Positions 5,328 through 13,044 of a stretch of 16,581 bases of DNA are shown here, one piece after another (positions within the stretch are counted from its first letter, which is position 1; every line of letters begins with the position of its first letter). Below the pieces are notes generated by a model that saw only the letters and a program-made list of their open reading frames with translations, searched no databases and was not told where the DNA came from. The position numbers were made by a program, and so were the translations under genes. Source of the DNA: Deltaproteobacteria bacterium (GTDB taxonomy: Bacteria > Desulfobacterota > Desulfobaccia > Desulfobaccales > 0-14-0-80-60-11); the NCBI GenBank assembly GCA_023381945.1, contig JAMCQY010000114.1:1-16581 (forward strand). The letters are read 5' to 3'.

Positions 5328-5645
5328 ATGCTCAAAGTCAGATTTTTCCTGAACGAACCCAACGGCAAGCCGTGAAAGCATTTCCTCCAGATGATGCCCA
5401 GGTTGGGCCAAAAGTACCGTTTCGAATGCGAAGTCATCTCCAAGCCCATTGCCGAATACCAAGCGGATGAATATTTTGAATTAGACCTGCCCACGGCGCC
5501 AGCAGTAATGGTGGCTGACGAGATCGTGGTGGAGGGCGCCGACGTGCCCGAGGATAAGATCGAGGCCGTCATCTGCCGGCATCTGGGACTGCCTGAGCCG
5601 GAGCCGCAGAAAAAGGGCTTCTTCGGAAGGCTCTTAGGCGGATAA
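5328..5645 (+). CDS. Putative selenoprotein: thioredoxin-fold protein with in-frame TGA (Sec) at codon 16
   Basis: From an ATG with AAAGGAG 7-8 bases upstream, the frame reads MLKVRFFLNEPNGKP, then TGA at 5373-5375, then continues without another stop to 5645 (105 residues including Sec16). The two halves make sense as one domain: a first strand KVRFFL, a Sec where the thioredoxin fold places its reactive Cys, a helix (KHFLQMM), then the later LPTAPAVMVADEIVVEG with a probable cis-proline (P58) as in glutaredoxin-like and redox-active disulfide proteins. Cysteines occur at 34 and 83. A SECIS-like hairpin follows the TGA at a suitable distance. The codon after the TGA to the next ATG (5391) is coding-like, and that ATG has no ribosome site, so restart is less likely. 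A small thiol/selenol oxidoreductase is inferred; substrate unknown. The alternative is a nonsense mutation. The gene is 21 bases from the TVP38 gene, probably the same operon. Confidence 0.68.
5376..5430 (+). promoter_or_regulatory. Bacterial SECIS-like element after the in-frame TGA
   Basis: GCCC (5396-5399), loop AGGTT (5400-5404) and GGGC (5405-5408) form a tight stem-loop whose loop starts 25 bases after the TGA. The AGGU-type loop resembles the apical loop of the E. coli fdhF SECIS, which SelB recognises. GCATT (5378-5382) can pair with AATGC (5425-5429) as a distal closing stem. The apical stem is only 4 bp, so the element is plausible but not proven. Confidence 0.55.
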
Positions 5646-5666
5646 CCAGAGGCATAAAGGAGCCTT

Positions 5667-6365
5667 ATGCCGACCGAAAAACTCAGAAAAACCGCCCTGA
5701 TCAAGGCGGCTATCCTGGCGGTCTTCGTGGTGGCGGCTATCCTGGCGGTGCGTTATACCTCCATCAAGGACTTCCTGACGGTGGCGAGGCTTGGCGGTCT
5801 CCTTGAAGCCGCAGGCTGGTGGGCGCCCCTGGCCTTTATCCTGATTTACGCCGCCGGGATCTGCCTGTTTATTCCGGGCACCCTGCTCACCACCCTGGGG
5901 GCCGCGATTTTCGGCCCCTATTGGGGTTTCTTATATGTTTGGATCGCCGCCATGCTGGGAGCCACCGGCGCCTTCCTCATCGGCCGCTACCTGGGCCGGG
6001 AATTTGCCGCCTCCCTCATCGGCGGCCGGCTCCGGAAATACGATGACGCCATTGAGAGGAACGGCTTCGCCACCGTGCTCTACCTGCGCCTGGTCTATTT
6101 CCCTTTCACCCCCATGAACTTCGGCATGGGTCTGACCAAGGTAAGGTTCAGGGATTATTTCTGGGGCACCGGCCTGGGCATCCTGGTGGGGACCTTTATC
6201 TTTACCTTCTTCGTGGGCACCGTCAAAGAAGTCTGGGCCACCGGCCACTGGGCCAACCTGCTGAACTGGAAGGTGTTCTTCTCCCTGGCCCTGTTTATCG
6301 GGTCACTGTTCATTCCCAAAATCATCAACAGGCTAAAGAATTGGCAAGACCTTAAGTCCCGTTAA
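5667..6365 (+). CDS. TVP38/TMEM64 (DedA-superfamily, VTT domain) membrane protein
   Basis: A 232-residue integral membrane protein with segments at roughly 12-30, 48-71, 76-105, 155-190 and 200-218. The VTT/SNARE-associated domain is recognisable: FIPGTLLTTLGAAIFGPYWG, GRYLGREFA and the conserved YLRLVYFPFTPMNFGMGLT-V----Y--GT-LG pattern. E. coli relatives are YdjX and YdjZ. The family is thought to act in membrane lipid or small-molecule movement, and members often sit in metal or metalloid gene clusters; no substrate can be assigned here. Its start has AAAGGAG 4-5 bases upstream. It follows the putative selenoprotein by 21 bases, so the two are probably co-transcribed and may act on the same compound (inference). 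Confidence 0.88.
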   Translation: MPTEKLRKTALIKAAILAVFVVAAILAVRYTSIKDFLTVARLGGLLEAAGWWAPLAFILIYAAGICLFIPGTLLTTLGAAIFGPYWGFLYVWIAAMLGATGAFLIGRYLGREFAASLIGGRLRKYDDAIERNGFATVLYLRLVYFPFTPMNFGMGLTKVRFRDYFWGTGLGILVGTFIFTFFVGTVKEVWATGHWANLLNWKVFFSLALFIGSLFIPKIINRLKNWQDLKSR

Positions 6366-6428
6366 GATGCTGACCCAAGCAATTTTCACTGCCAAATTTA
6401 TCCAAATTTCCCGATAGTTATCCCATTG

Positions 6429-6456
6429 TTGGCAAATATTTTTTTTTAGATATTAT
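6429..6456 (+). promoter_or_regulatory. Possible promoter upstream of the hybrid sensor kinase
   Basis: TTGGCA (6429-6434) and TATTAT (6451-6456) are spaced by 16 bases, in an AT-rich gap 115 bases before the start codon. The -35 has four to five of six consensus bases. The rest of the gap 6366-6570 shows no gene, repeat or strong hairpin. Confidence 0.4.
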
Positions 6457-6570
6457 GTCAAATTATTAGCTTAATTCTGATTGCGGATTATTGCCAAGCC
6501 TCTTTCCGCCTTGAGGAATCACCCTCTTTTGCCCCTAAAAATCCCAAGGTATGGCTGATATAAGGGGTCC

Positions 6571-9500
6571 ATGACTAGCAGGTTTCCGGGACAATCCGAT
6601 TACAACCTTTTCGTTTACGGTCTAGCCTTCATCGGGCTGGGAATCGTCTCCTGCCTTCTCTCCAAAGACATTAAACAACGGCTTGCCTGGATTTGGCTGG
6701 CTCTCTTTGGCTTTGCTTACGGAGTCCGCATCTGGCTGGATCTGCTGGCCCAAGTCTGGCAAGAGACGGTATGGCTTGGAGCTTGCCGCTGGGGGCTCTT
6801 AGCCGCATCTTTCCTATTCCTGGCTGAATTTGGGCGACTTGGCCTGGTTCGGCAACGGAGCCCGGGGCCGGGGCGCTGGCTTTTGGGAATCCTGGCGCTC
6901 TTTGGCTGCCTGGGAGCCCTGTCGGGCTGGAAGGGATTGAGCGCCACCACCCGGTATCTGGGGTTGATTGGCGGCCTGTCAGCGGGTTTAGCCCTGTTCA
7001 GGGAAGGCCACCAGAATAATCCCCCAGGCAAGACCTGGCTGATTGGCGGAGGAATAAGCCTTCTCCTATATTCCCTGACCATCGGTCCGGTAGTTCACCC
7101 GGCTGCTTTCCTCCCGGCTGCGGTGCTCAATTTCCAGATGTTCACCGAACTGAGCGGCCTGCCGGCAAGGCTCCCGCAGAGCTTTCTGGCAATGATGATC
7201 ACCGTCATAATCCTGGGTTACCTCCAGGCCACCTGGCCGGTGGACCTATCTAAGAGTCGCCGATGCCGCCTCCGTTATATGTACGGCACGGTCGCGGCCC
7301 TGGTGATTATCCTGGTGGCGGGCTGGATACTTACAAAATTCTTGGGCAATTTAGCCCTGGAGCAGATCCGTAAGGACACCGTCGGCCGCAGTAATCTTAT
7401 CATTCAGCGCCTCAGCTTCGAACTGGAACAAGCCGAAGCTGCGGCCAGGGCCATGTCCGGCTCTCCCTGGCTCAGACCCGCCCTGGTGTCGAAATCGCCC
7501 CAGAGCCTGGCGAAGGCCAACTCGGTATTGGACCGCTACCAATCACACTTCGGCGCCTCTCCGGCCTATATTTTGGATCGGAACGGCGCCACCGTCACTT
7601 CTTCCAACCGAAATTCCCAGCAGAGCTTTGCAAACCATAATTTTGCTTTTCGGCCATATTTTCAAGAAGCCGTTATGGGCTTGCCGAGCCGCTATTTCGC
7701 CGTCGGGGCGATCACCAAAAAGCCGGGGTTTTTTGCGGCCTATCCGATTGTGGCGGGTGGTGGAAGGGTGGTGGGAGTGGCCGCGCTCAAAACGCCCCTG
7801 GATAAATTTCAACAGGAATTACGGGAAAGCGATCCGGCCTTTCTCCTCGATCCCCACGGCGTCATCTTTTTAAGTAGCCGCCCCAGCCTGGACCGCCAAA
7901 GTCTATGGCCCGTAGCCATATCTGTAGCTGATGTCCAAAAATCACAGTTCGGCGTTAGCGATTTTAAGCCGGTATTTCCCCACGTCCAAGCGGACGGGGC
8001 CGAGGTGAGGATGGCGAACCAGACTTATCTGTTTTTTCGCCAATACCTCAACACTCCGGCCACCCTGGGCTGGTCCCTGGTCTTGCTGGCTCCGGACAAC
8101 ATGTTGGTGTTCTATCGCCTGGTGGGCGTCGCCGCGACCTTTACCATGATTTTATTTACCCTGCTGGCGGCCGGCAGCAATCTATACATCAGGGAAGGAG
8201 CTAAACGCACCATTGCTTCCGAGGCTCGCTTTCGGGCCATGTGCGATGCCGCGCCCGAGGCGGTGTTTGTCTTCGACACCGCCACCCGGAAGATTCTGGA
8301 CGCCAATCCCATTATGTCCCAGTGGCTGGGTTACAGCCTGGAAGAACTCCTCAACCTGAAGATCGATCAACTCCTGGTTTCGGAGCCCTTGGATAAGGAA
8401 GATTGCTGGCAATGTTCAGCGAAGCTGAAGCCGATCTCGTGTCACCGCTATCGCCGGAAGGATGGCTCCCTTATTGAGGTGGAATGCACTACCGCCACGC
8501 TGTTCTACGACCATCAGTTAATGGAGCTGGTCTTCGCGCGGAACATCACCGAGCGCAAGCGGGCCGAAGAGGCGCTGCGGGATTCGGAAGAAAAATATCG
8601 CCGGCTGATGGAAACCGCCAATGATGCCATCTTTACTGCCGATCTAAAAAGCGGCATTATTGTGGATGCCAACCGCAAGGCGGCGGAGTTGTTGGCCAGG
8701 CCTCCGGAAAAACTCATCGGATTGCATTATAGCCAACTCTTTTCTCACGAAGACGCAGAACGTTACCGGGATCTGTTTCGCCAGTTAGACTTGAAGGGCG
8801 GATTCATCGAAAGTGATATTCAGGTGATGGACAGCGCCGGCCGCGGCATACCCGTGGAGATCAGCACCAGCAGAGTGAAAGTGGGCGGCAGACACCTGGT
8901 TACCGGCATCTTTCGGGATATCTCGGAACGCCAGCGGGCCGAGGAAGAAAAGGCCAGCCTTACGGCTCAGCTCATTCAGGCCCAGAAAATTGAAGCTATC
9001 GGCACCCTGGCGGGGGGCATCGCCCACGACTTTAATAACCTCCTCACCGGCGTCCTGGGCAATATCAGTTTGGCGATGCTGGATCAGGAAGAGGACAGCC
9101 CCAGCCGGGATAGATTGACCGCGGCGGAAAAGGCCTGTCTCCAAGCCCAGAGGCTGGCCCGCCAACTGCTGACCTTTGCCAAGGGCGGCGCCCCGATTAA
9201 GGAGCTGATTTCTTTAGAGAGCCTCATCACCGAAACCGCCTGTCTCGCCGCCATTGGCTCCCGGGTGAAATGCAAATTTAACTTCCCGGATAGTCTCTGG
9301 GCCGCGGAAGTGGACCCCGGACAAATCAGCCAGGTCTTCCAAAACCTGGTGATCAATGCTATTCAGGCCATGCCGGCCGGTGGGACGATCACAGTGCAGG
9401 GAGAAAACCTGGAAGTTGGGCAGCAAAATGAACTTCCCCTCAGCGCCGGCCGATATGTCAAGATCGTCGTGCAGGATCAGGGGATCGGCATCTCCCCCAA

Positions 9501-10122
9501 TTATCTTCCGAGAGTCTTCGATCCCTATTTCACCACCAAGCCAGGCGGGAACGGCCTGGGTCTGACCACGGTATATTCCATTGTGAGGAACCATGGCGGA
9601 CAAATTATGGTGGAGTCAAGCCTGGGCAGGGGCACGACCTTTCAGGTCTTTCTCCCGGCGGTCACCCGGGAGGTCGCCCCGCGCCGGGAGGAAAATCGTC
9701 AGGTATCATCCAACCAGTTGAAGATATTGGTGATGGATGACGAGGAAATAGTGCGGGACCTGTTGGATAAAATGTTAGGCCATCTCGGCTACCGGGCGAC
9801 TTTAGCCAAAGATGGGGCCGAAGCCTTGGAACTGTTCATTGCGGCCCGGGAAGCCGGAGAGAATTTTTCCGCAGTGATTCTGGATTTAACCGTTCCCGGG
9901 GGCATGGGAGGAAAAACCGCTTTGGAACAATTTTTGAGAATCGATCCCCAAATCAAAGCTATCGTTTCCAGCGGTTACTCCGACGACCCGACCATGGCCG
10001 AATTTGCCCAAAACGGCTTCAGCGGCGTTATTACCAAGCCTTACAGGATTGCCGAACTGAGCCGGGTTTTAAATCAAGTGCTTGCCAACCATCTCGTCAT
10101 CACAGCTAAAGAGCTTTCCTGA
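6571..10122 (+). CDS. Hybrid sensor histidine kinase (multi-TM, Cache-like sensor, 2x PAS, HisKA, HATPase, receiver)
   Basis: A very long 1183-residue membrane kinase. The N-terminus (about 10-225) is a multi-helix membrane region. A further TM (236-258) starts a periplasmic Cache/DctB-like ligand domain (about 265-500), closed by a TM near 518-540. Two PAS domains follow (about 552-665 and 674-795). The HisKA motif GIAHDFNNLLTGVLGN has phospho-acceptor H819. ATPase boxes are NLVINAIQAMPAGG, DQGIGISP, FDPYFTTKPGGNGLGL. The receiver domain (1051-1170) has acid pocket D1056/D1057, phospho-acceptor D1105 and K1156. In the family, ligand binding drives autophosphorylation and transfer to the receiver Asp. 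No DNA-binding or output regulator is adjacent, so the final partner must be encoded elsewhere. The extra 7TM-like module before the Cache domain is uncommon. AAGGGG precedes the ATG. Confidence 0.93.
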   Translation: MTSRFPGQSDYNLFVYGLAFIGLGIVSCLLSKDIKQRLAWIWLALFGFAYGVRIWLDLLAQVWQETVWLGACRWGLLAASFLFLAEFGRLGLVRQRSPGPGRWLLGILALFGCLGALSGWKGLSATTRYLGLIGGLSAGLALFREGHQNNPPGKTWLIGGGISLLLYSLTIGPVVHPAAFLPAAVLNFQMFTELSGLPARLPQSFLAMMITVIILGYLQATWPVDLSKSRRCRLRYMYGTVAALVIILVAGWILTKFLGNLALEQIRKDTVGRSNLIIQRLSFELEQAEAAARAMSGSPWLRPALVSKSPQSLAKANSVLDRYQSHFGASPAYILDRNGATVTSSNRNSQQSFANHNFAFRPYFQEAVMGLPSRYFAVGAITKKPGFFAAYPIVAGGGRVVGVAALKTPLDKFQQELRESDPAFLLDPHGVIFLSSRPSLDRQSLWPVAISVADVQKSQFGVSDFKPVFPHVQADGAEVRMANQTYLFFRQYLNTPATLGWSLVLLAPDNMLVFYRLVGVAATFTMILFTLLAAGSNLYIREGAKRTIASEARFRAMCDAAPEAVFVFDTATRKILDANPIMSQWLGYSLEELLNLKIDQLLVSEPLDKEDCWQCSAKLKPISCHRYRRKDGSLIEVECTTATLFYDHQLMELVFARNITERKRAEEALRDSEEKYRRLMETANDAIFTADLKSGIIVDANRKAAELLARPPEKLIGLHYSQLFSHEDAERYRDLFRQLDLKGGFIESDIQVMDSAGRGIPVEISTSRVKVGGRHLVTGIFRDISERQRAEEEKASLTAQLIQAQKIEAIGTLAGGIAHDFNNLLTGVLGNISLAMLDQEEDSPSRDRLTAAEKACLQAQRLARQLLTFAKGGAPIKELISLESLITETACLAAIGSRVKCKFNFPDSLWAAEVDPGQISQVFQNLVINAIQAMPAGGTITVQGENLEVGQQNELPLSAGRYVKIVVQDQGIGISPNYLPRVFDPYFTTKPGGNGLGLTTVYSIVRNHGGQIMVESSLGRGTTFQVFLPAVTREVAPRREENRQVSSNQLKILVMDDEEIVRDLLDKMLGHLGYRATLAKDGAEALELFIAAREAGENFSAVILDLTVPGGMGGKTALEQFLRIDPQIKAIVSSGYSDDPTMAEFAQNGFSGVITKPYRIAELSRVLNQVLANHLVITAKELS

Positions 10123-10172
10123 CCCCGACGCTCGATTTATCTCTAATACCAGGTGCAGTCAAAAGGAGATTT

Positions 10173-10231
10173 TGTAGGGCGGACCCATGTGTCCGCCTAA
10201 ATAAGGGCGCACACGCGGGTGCGCCCCTGCA
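10173..10231. repeat. Double-hairpin intergenic repeat, family B, copy 2
   Basis: TGTAGGGCGGACCC...GTGTCCGCC is followed by GGGCGCAC-ACGCG-GTGCGCCC. It has the same two-hairpin layout as copies at 2531 and 16475. It lies 50 bases past the sensor kinase stop and could stabilise or end that mRNA, but there is no T tract. Confidence 0.85.
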
Positions 10232-10300
10232 ACAGACATTTCTTGTTCCTCGGCTGCAATTTGCTGCTCTCCTGGGAGAGAACCCGAATCAGCCTGTCCC

Positions 10301-10340
10301 GCTTCACTTAGTACTGTCGGATATGCTACAGAAGTGAAGC
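10301..10340. repeat. 9-bp inverted repeat GCTTCACTT/AAGTGAAGC
   Basis: Perfect arms at 10301-10309 and 10332-10340 enclose 22 bases, within which CTGT and ACAG may also pair. It lies about 190 bases upstream of the putative sigma-54 promoter. It could be a regulator binding site or a hairpin at the 3' end of a transcript; nothing decides between these. Confidence 0.45.
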
Positions 10341-10512
10341 TAATCCTCCGGCTCATCTAACTTACGGTAATATATGCTTTTATTGCTCTCCTTGCTGGCT
10401 GATAGGCTACCGCAGAAAAAAGTGCAGCATTTGCTAGAGGCTGCATTTCCTCTCACCGTTCTCGCGTCATTCTTTTTTCTTGAATTTCAAAATCTTAGGC
10501 CTACAAACCTCC

Positions 10513-10528
10513 TGGTACATCCTTTGCA
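10513..10528 (+). promoter_or_regulatory. Candidate sigma-54 (-24/-12) promoter for the nitroreductase
   Basis: TGGTACATCCTTTGCA keeps the required GG (10514-10515) and GC (10526-10527) exactly 10 bases apart and differs little from the TGGCAC-N5-TTGCA consensus. It lies about 175 bases before the nitroreductase start, on its strand. Confidence 0.5.
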
Positions 10529-10703
10529 GTATTAGTTGCGGTCTAGCCTATGACCGGTTTTAGAAATTCACCGTTTCGAGCCTTCCCGGGGTTTTTGCCT
10601 ATGCTGGGTGCTTTTCCTGTGCTGGCTGTTGGCTAAAACTTTGCCCTATCTGCCGCCTACAGGTTTTTAAAGCAGGCGTGTAATCAAGCAAGAGGGGAGA
10701 AAT

Positions 10704-11273
10704 ATGGATCTTTACGAAGCCATTCATCACCGTCGCAGCCACCGTCTTTACAAGCCAGACATGCCGAAACGTGAGGCCCTGGAACGGGTGGTGGAAGCCG
10801 GCCTCTGGGCCCCGTCCGGCATGAACACCCAGTGTTGGGATATCACCGTATTGGCCGGCAAGGCCCGCGACGGCTTAGTAGACCTGATCAACCTGTCCCT
10901 AAAGAAACTGGTCCCGATCATGCAACAGGCCGGCGTCACCGAAACCAGCCAGCAGCGGGTGGCTGCGTTTTTCAAGGACCTGGGGAGAGCCCCGGTGGTC
11001 ATCGCCGTGACCATTTGGAAATGGGACGCTCCCGGCGCCGGCAACTTTCAAAGCGGCGCCGCCTTGATGCAGAATATGCTGCTGGCGGCCCATGCCGAGG
11101 GTCTGGGGACCTGCTGGATGACCGCGGGGAGCCTGGTGGAAAAGGAAGTCCTGGAGTACCTCGGCAAACCTAACCAGAGTCTCCTGGCCATCACCCCCAT
11201 CGGTTACTCCGCCAAGGAACCGCCAGTGCCGCCTCGCAAAGAGCGTCCGGTGCGGTGGCTGGGGTTTGAGTAG
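10704..11273 (+). CDS. Nitroreductase-family FMN-dependent oxidoreductase
   Basis: A 189-residue cytoplasmic protein with the family's N-terminal FMN-phosphate motif AIHHRRSHRLYKPD (R10, R11, S12), the LWAPSGMNTQCWD segment (about 33-45), and the C-terminal GLGTCWMTAG and ITPIGYSAKEPPVPPRK patterns. Family members use NAD(P)H and FMN to reduce nitro groups, quinones, enones or flavins. The natural substrate is not readable from sequence. AGGGGAG precedes the ATG. It stands alone: a 580-base gap lies upstream and a 29-base palindrome begins at the stop codon. The acyl-CoA operon begins 89 bases later, so read-through is possible. Confidence 0.9.
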   Translation: MDLYEAIHHRRSHRLYKPDMPKREALERVVEAGLWAPSGMNTQCWDITVLAGKARDGLVDLINLSLKKLVPIMQQAGVTETSQQRVAAFFKDLGRAPVVIAVTIWKWDAPGAGNFQSGAALMQNMLLAAHAEGLGTCWMTAGSLVEKEVLEYLGKPNQSLLAITPIGYSAKEPPVPPRKERPVRWLGFE

Positions 11274-11298
11274 GGGCGGGTTTAAAACCCGCCCCTAC
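11270..11298. repeat. Perfect 14-bp-arm palindrome, family C; possible terminator
   Basis: GTAGGGGCGGGTTT and AAACCCGCCCCTAC pair perfectly around one A. The left arm includes the nitroreductase stop codon TAG. It would make a very stable hairpin at the mRNA end, although no T tract follows. Its GTAGGGGCGG start resembles the start of family B repeats. Confidence 0.7.
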
Positions 11299-11362
11299 GG
11301 AAAATCAACCGATCTTTTCGCAATAATCATTCTTAGCCTTGGTATCTTTCCAGGAGGATTTA

Positions 11363-12547
11363 ATGGATTTTCAGCTCACCGATGAACAGCGCATGATCAA
11401 GGAGACCGTGTACAAATGGGCAGTCAATGAACTGGGGCCGCTGCAGGAAAAGATCGATGAGGAAGACTGGTTTCCCCCCGATTTTTTCAAAAAATGCGCC
11501 GAAATCGGCATCCTCGGCATCACCATAGACGAAAAATACGGCGGCCTGGGCGGAGACGTGCTGATGCAGACCCTGGCCATCGAAGAGATGAGCCGCATCT
11601 GCCCGGCCCTGGCCATGACCTACGGGGCGCACTCCAACCTCTGCGCCCACAATATCCACCGGAACGCCAGCGAAATGCTCAAAGAGAAGTATTTGCCGCC
11701 GCTGGTCAACGGCGCAAAGATCGGCGCCATGGCCCTCACCGAACCCAACGCCGGCTCCGATGCCATGAGCATCCGCACCCGCGCGGTGCGCCAGGGTGAC
11801 AAATATCTCCTCCGGGGCAGCAAGATCTTCATCACCAACGGCACGGTGGCCGACACTCTGCTGGTCTATGCCAAGACCGCGCCGGAACAGGGCGCCAAGG
11901 GGATCAGCGCCTTCATCGTGGAGAAGGATTTTCCCGGTTTTTCGGTGTCCCGCAAGCTGAAGAAATGCGGCATGCGCGGCTCCCCCACGGCGGAGCTGAT
12001 CTTCGAGGACTGCGAGGTGCCGGCAGAAAACTTGGTGGGCCAGGAAAATATGGGCGTGCACGTCATGACCAGCGGGCTGGACGCGGAGCGCATCGTGTTG
12101 GCCGGCGGTTCATTAGGCATGGCGCAGCAAGCCCTGGAATATTCCATCCGCTACTCGGTGGAGCGGGAGCAGTTTGGCCAGCCCATCGCCAATTTCCAGA
12201 TGATTCAGCAGAAGCTGGCCGACATGTACACCCGCACCGAGGCCGCCAGACTGCTGGTTTACCGGGCCGCCGACCTGGCCCAGAAATCCCCCCGGGGCGG
12301 CAAAGGCACGGAACTGAACCGCCTGGCTGCCGCGGCCATCCTCCTGGCGGCGGAAACCGCCACCTGGGTCTGCGGCCAGGCCATTCAGATTCACGGAGGC
12401 TATGGCTACTGCCTGGAATTTCCGGTGCAAAAGCTCTGGCGCGACGCCAAACTCTACGAAATCGGCGCGGGCACCAGCGAGGTCCGGCGCATGATCATTG
12501 CCCGGGAACTCACCCGGGAAGCCTTTGCCCGGAAGGCGCAGCGATAA
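11363..12547 (+). CDS. Acyl-CoA dehydrogenase, isovaleryl-CoA dehydrogenase-like
   Basis: A 394-residue flavoprotein of normal ACAD length. It shares with isovaleryl-CoA dehydrogenases the stretches MTYGAHSNLCAHNI, MALTEPNAGSDAMS (FAD/substrate site), ITNGTVADTLLVYAKT, GMRGSPTAELIFEDCEVP, SGLDAERIVLAGG and YEIGAGTSEVRR. In IVD the catalytic base is the Glu of the SGLD-E segment (here E242), not the Glu of the YEGT position used by medium-chain enzymes; here that second position reads YEIGAG, so the IVD arrangement is kept. It likely oxidises isovaleryl-CoA (or a similar branched acyl-CoA) to 3-methylcrotonyl-CoA and passes electrons to ETF. The ATG at 11363 follows AGGAGG; an upstream in-frame ATG at 11339 lacks a ribosome site. 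It heads a five-gene co-directional cluster. Confidence 0.9.
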   Translation: MDFQLTDEQRMIKETVYKWAVNELGPLQEKIDEEDWFPPDFFKKCAEIGILGITIDEKYGGLGGDVLMQTLAIEEMSRICPALAMTYGAHSNLCAHNIHRNASEMLKEKYLPPLVNGAKIGAMALTEPNAGSDAMSIRTRAVRQGDKYLLRGSKIFITNGTVADTLLVYAKTAPEQGAKGISAFIVEKDFPGFSVSRKLKKCGMRGSPTAELIFEDCEVPAENLVGQENMGVHVMTSGLDAERIVLAGGSLGMAQQALEYSIRYSVEREQFGQPIANFQMIQQKLADMYTRTEAARLLVYRAADLAQKSPRGGKGTELNRLAAAAILLAAETATWVCGQAIQIHGGYGYCLEFPVQKLWRDAKLYEIGAGTSEVRRMIIARELTREAFARKAQR

Positions 12548-12561
12548 CGGAGGTTTGGCAG

Positions 12562-13014
12562 ATGCGGTTTAAGGTCCCGGACCCCGACTTCGAAAAACGT
12601 GTACGCGGCAGTTTTAACCGGCAGAAGCTGATGAGCGCCATTGGCGCCGAATTGACCAGGCTCCTGCCGGGCGAAGCGGAGATCAGCCTGCCGTACCGGG
12701 ACGATTTGACCCAGCAGCATGGCTTTGTCCATGCCGGGATCATCGCCACCATTGCCGATACTGCCTGCGGCTATGCCGCCTTCAGCCTCATGCCCGCCGA
12801 CGCCGCAGTGCTGACCGTCGAATACAAAATCAACCTGATGTCCCCGGCCGTAGGCGAGCTCTTCCTGGCCCGGGGCCGGGTCATCAGGCCGGGGAAGACC
12901 CTCAGCGTCTGCACGGCTGAGGTCACGGCCCACGATCAGGGAAAATCTAAACCGGTGGCCACCATGCTGGCGACCATGATGGCTCTTATCAATCAAGCCG
13001 GTTTGACCGGCTAG
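12562..13014 (+). CDS. PaaI-type hotdog-fold acyl-CoA thioesterase
   Basis: A 150-residue hotdog (4HBT) protein. The motif QQHGFVHAGIIATIADTACG (about 53-72) carries the HGG/HAG-x-D pattern of PaaI thioesterases, followed by LTVEYKINLMSPA, the central strand. In the family it hydrolyses acyl- or phenylacyl-CoA and frees CoA. Here it may relieve accumulation of pathway acyl-CoA intermediates (inference). It begins 14 bases after the ACAD stop, with GGAGG 8 bases before its ATG, so the two are surely co-transcribed. The exact substrate cannot be told. Confidence 0.88.
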   Translation: MRFKVPDPDFEKRVRGSFNRQKLMSAIGAELTRLLPGEAEISLPYRDDLTQQHGFVHAGIIATIADTACGYAAFSLMPADAAVLTVEYKINLMSPAVGELFLARGRVIRPGKTLSVCTAEVTAHDQGKSKPVATMLATMMALINQAGLTG

Positions 13015-13044
13015 GCGACGGTTGCCTGAGCCGACGGAGAAATC

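Larger units (their letters stand above)
10232..10703. other. Long intergenic region between sensor kinase and nitroreductase
   Basis: No reading frame here shows a recognisable domain or good start site. It contains a small hairpin CTCTCC-TG-GGAGAG (10267-10280), a perfect 9-bp inverted repeat (10301-10340) and a sigma-54-type promoter match (10513-10528). The 176-base stretch from that promoter to the ATG would be a long 5' leader, and no known riboswitch was recognised in it. Confidence 0.5.

Noticed and set aside
5391..5645. Start of the small redox protein at ATG 5391 rather than 5328
   Set aside because: There is no ribosome site before 5391, and the domain would lose its first strand and reactive position, while 5328 has a strong site in the same frame. 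It remains the fallback if the TGA is a true stop.
11965..12561. An upstream extension of the thioesterase frame into the ACAD gene
   Set aside because: The extension overlaps the ACAD in another frame and reads as Arg/Pro/Gly-rich shadow sequence. The ATG at 12562 has its own GGAGG site.
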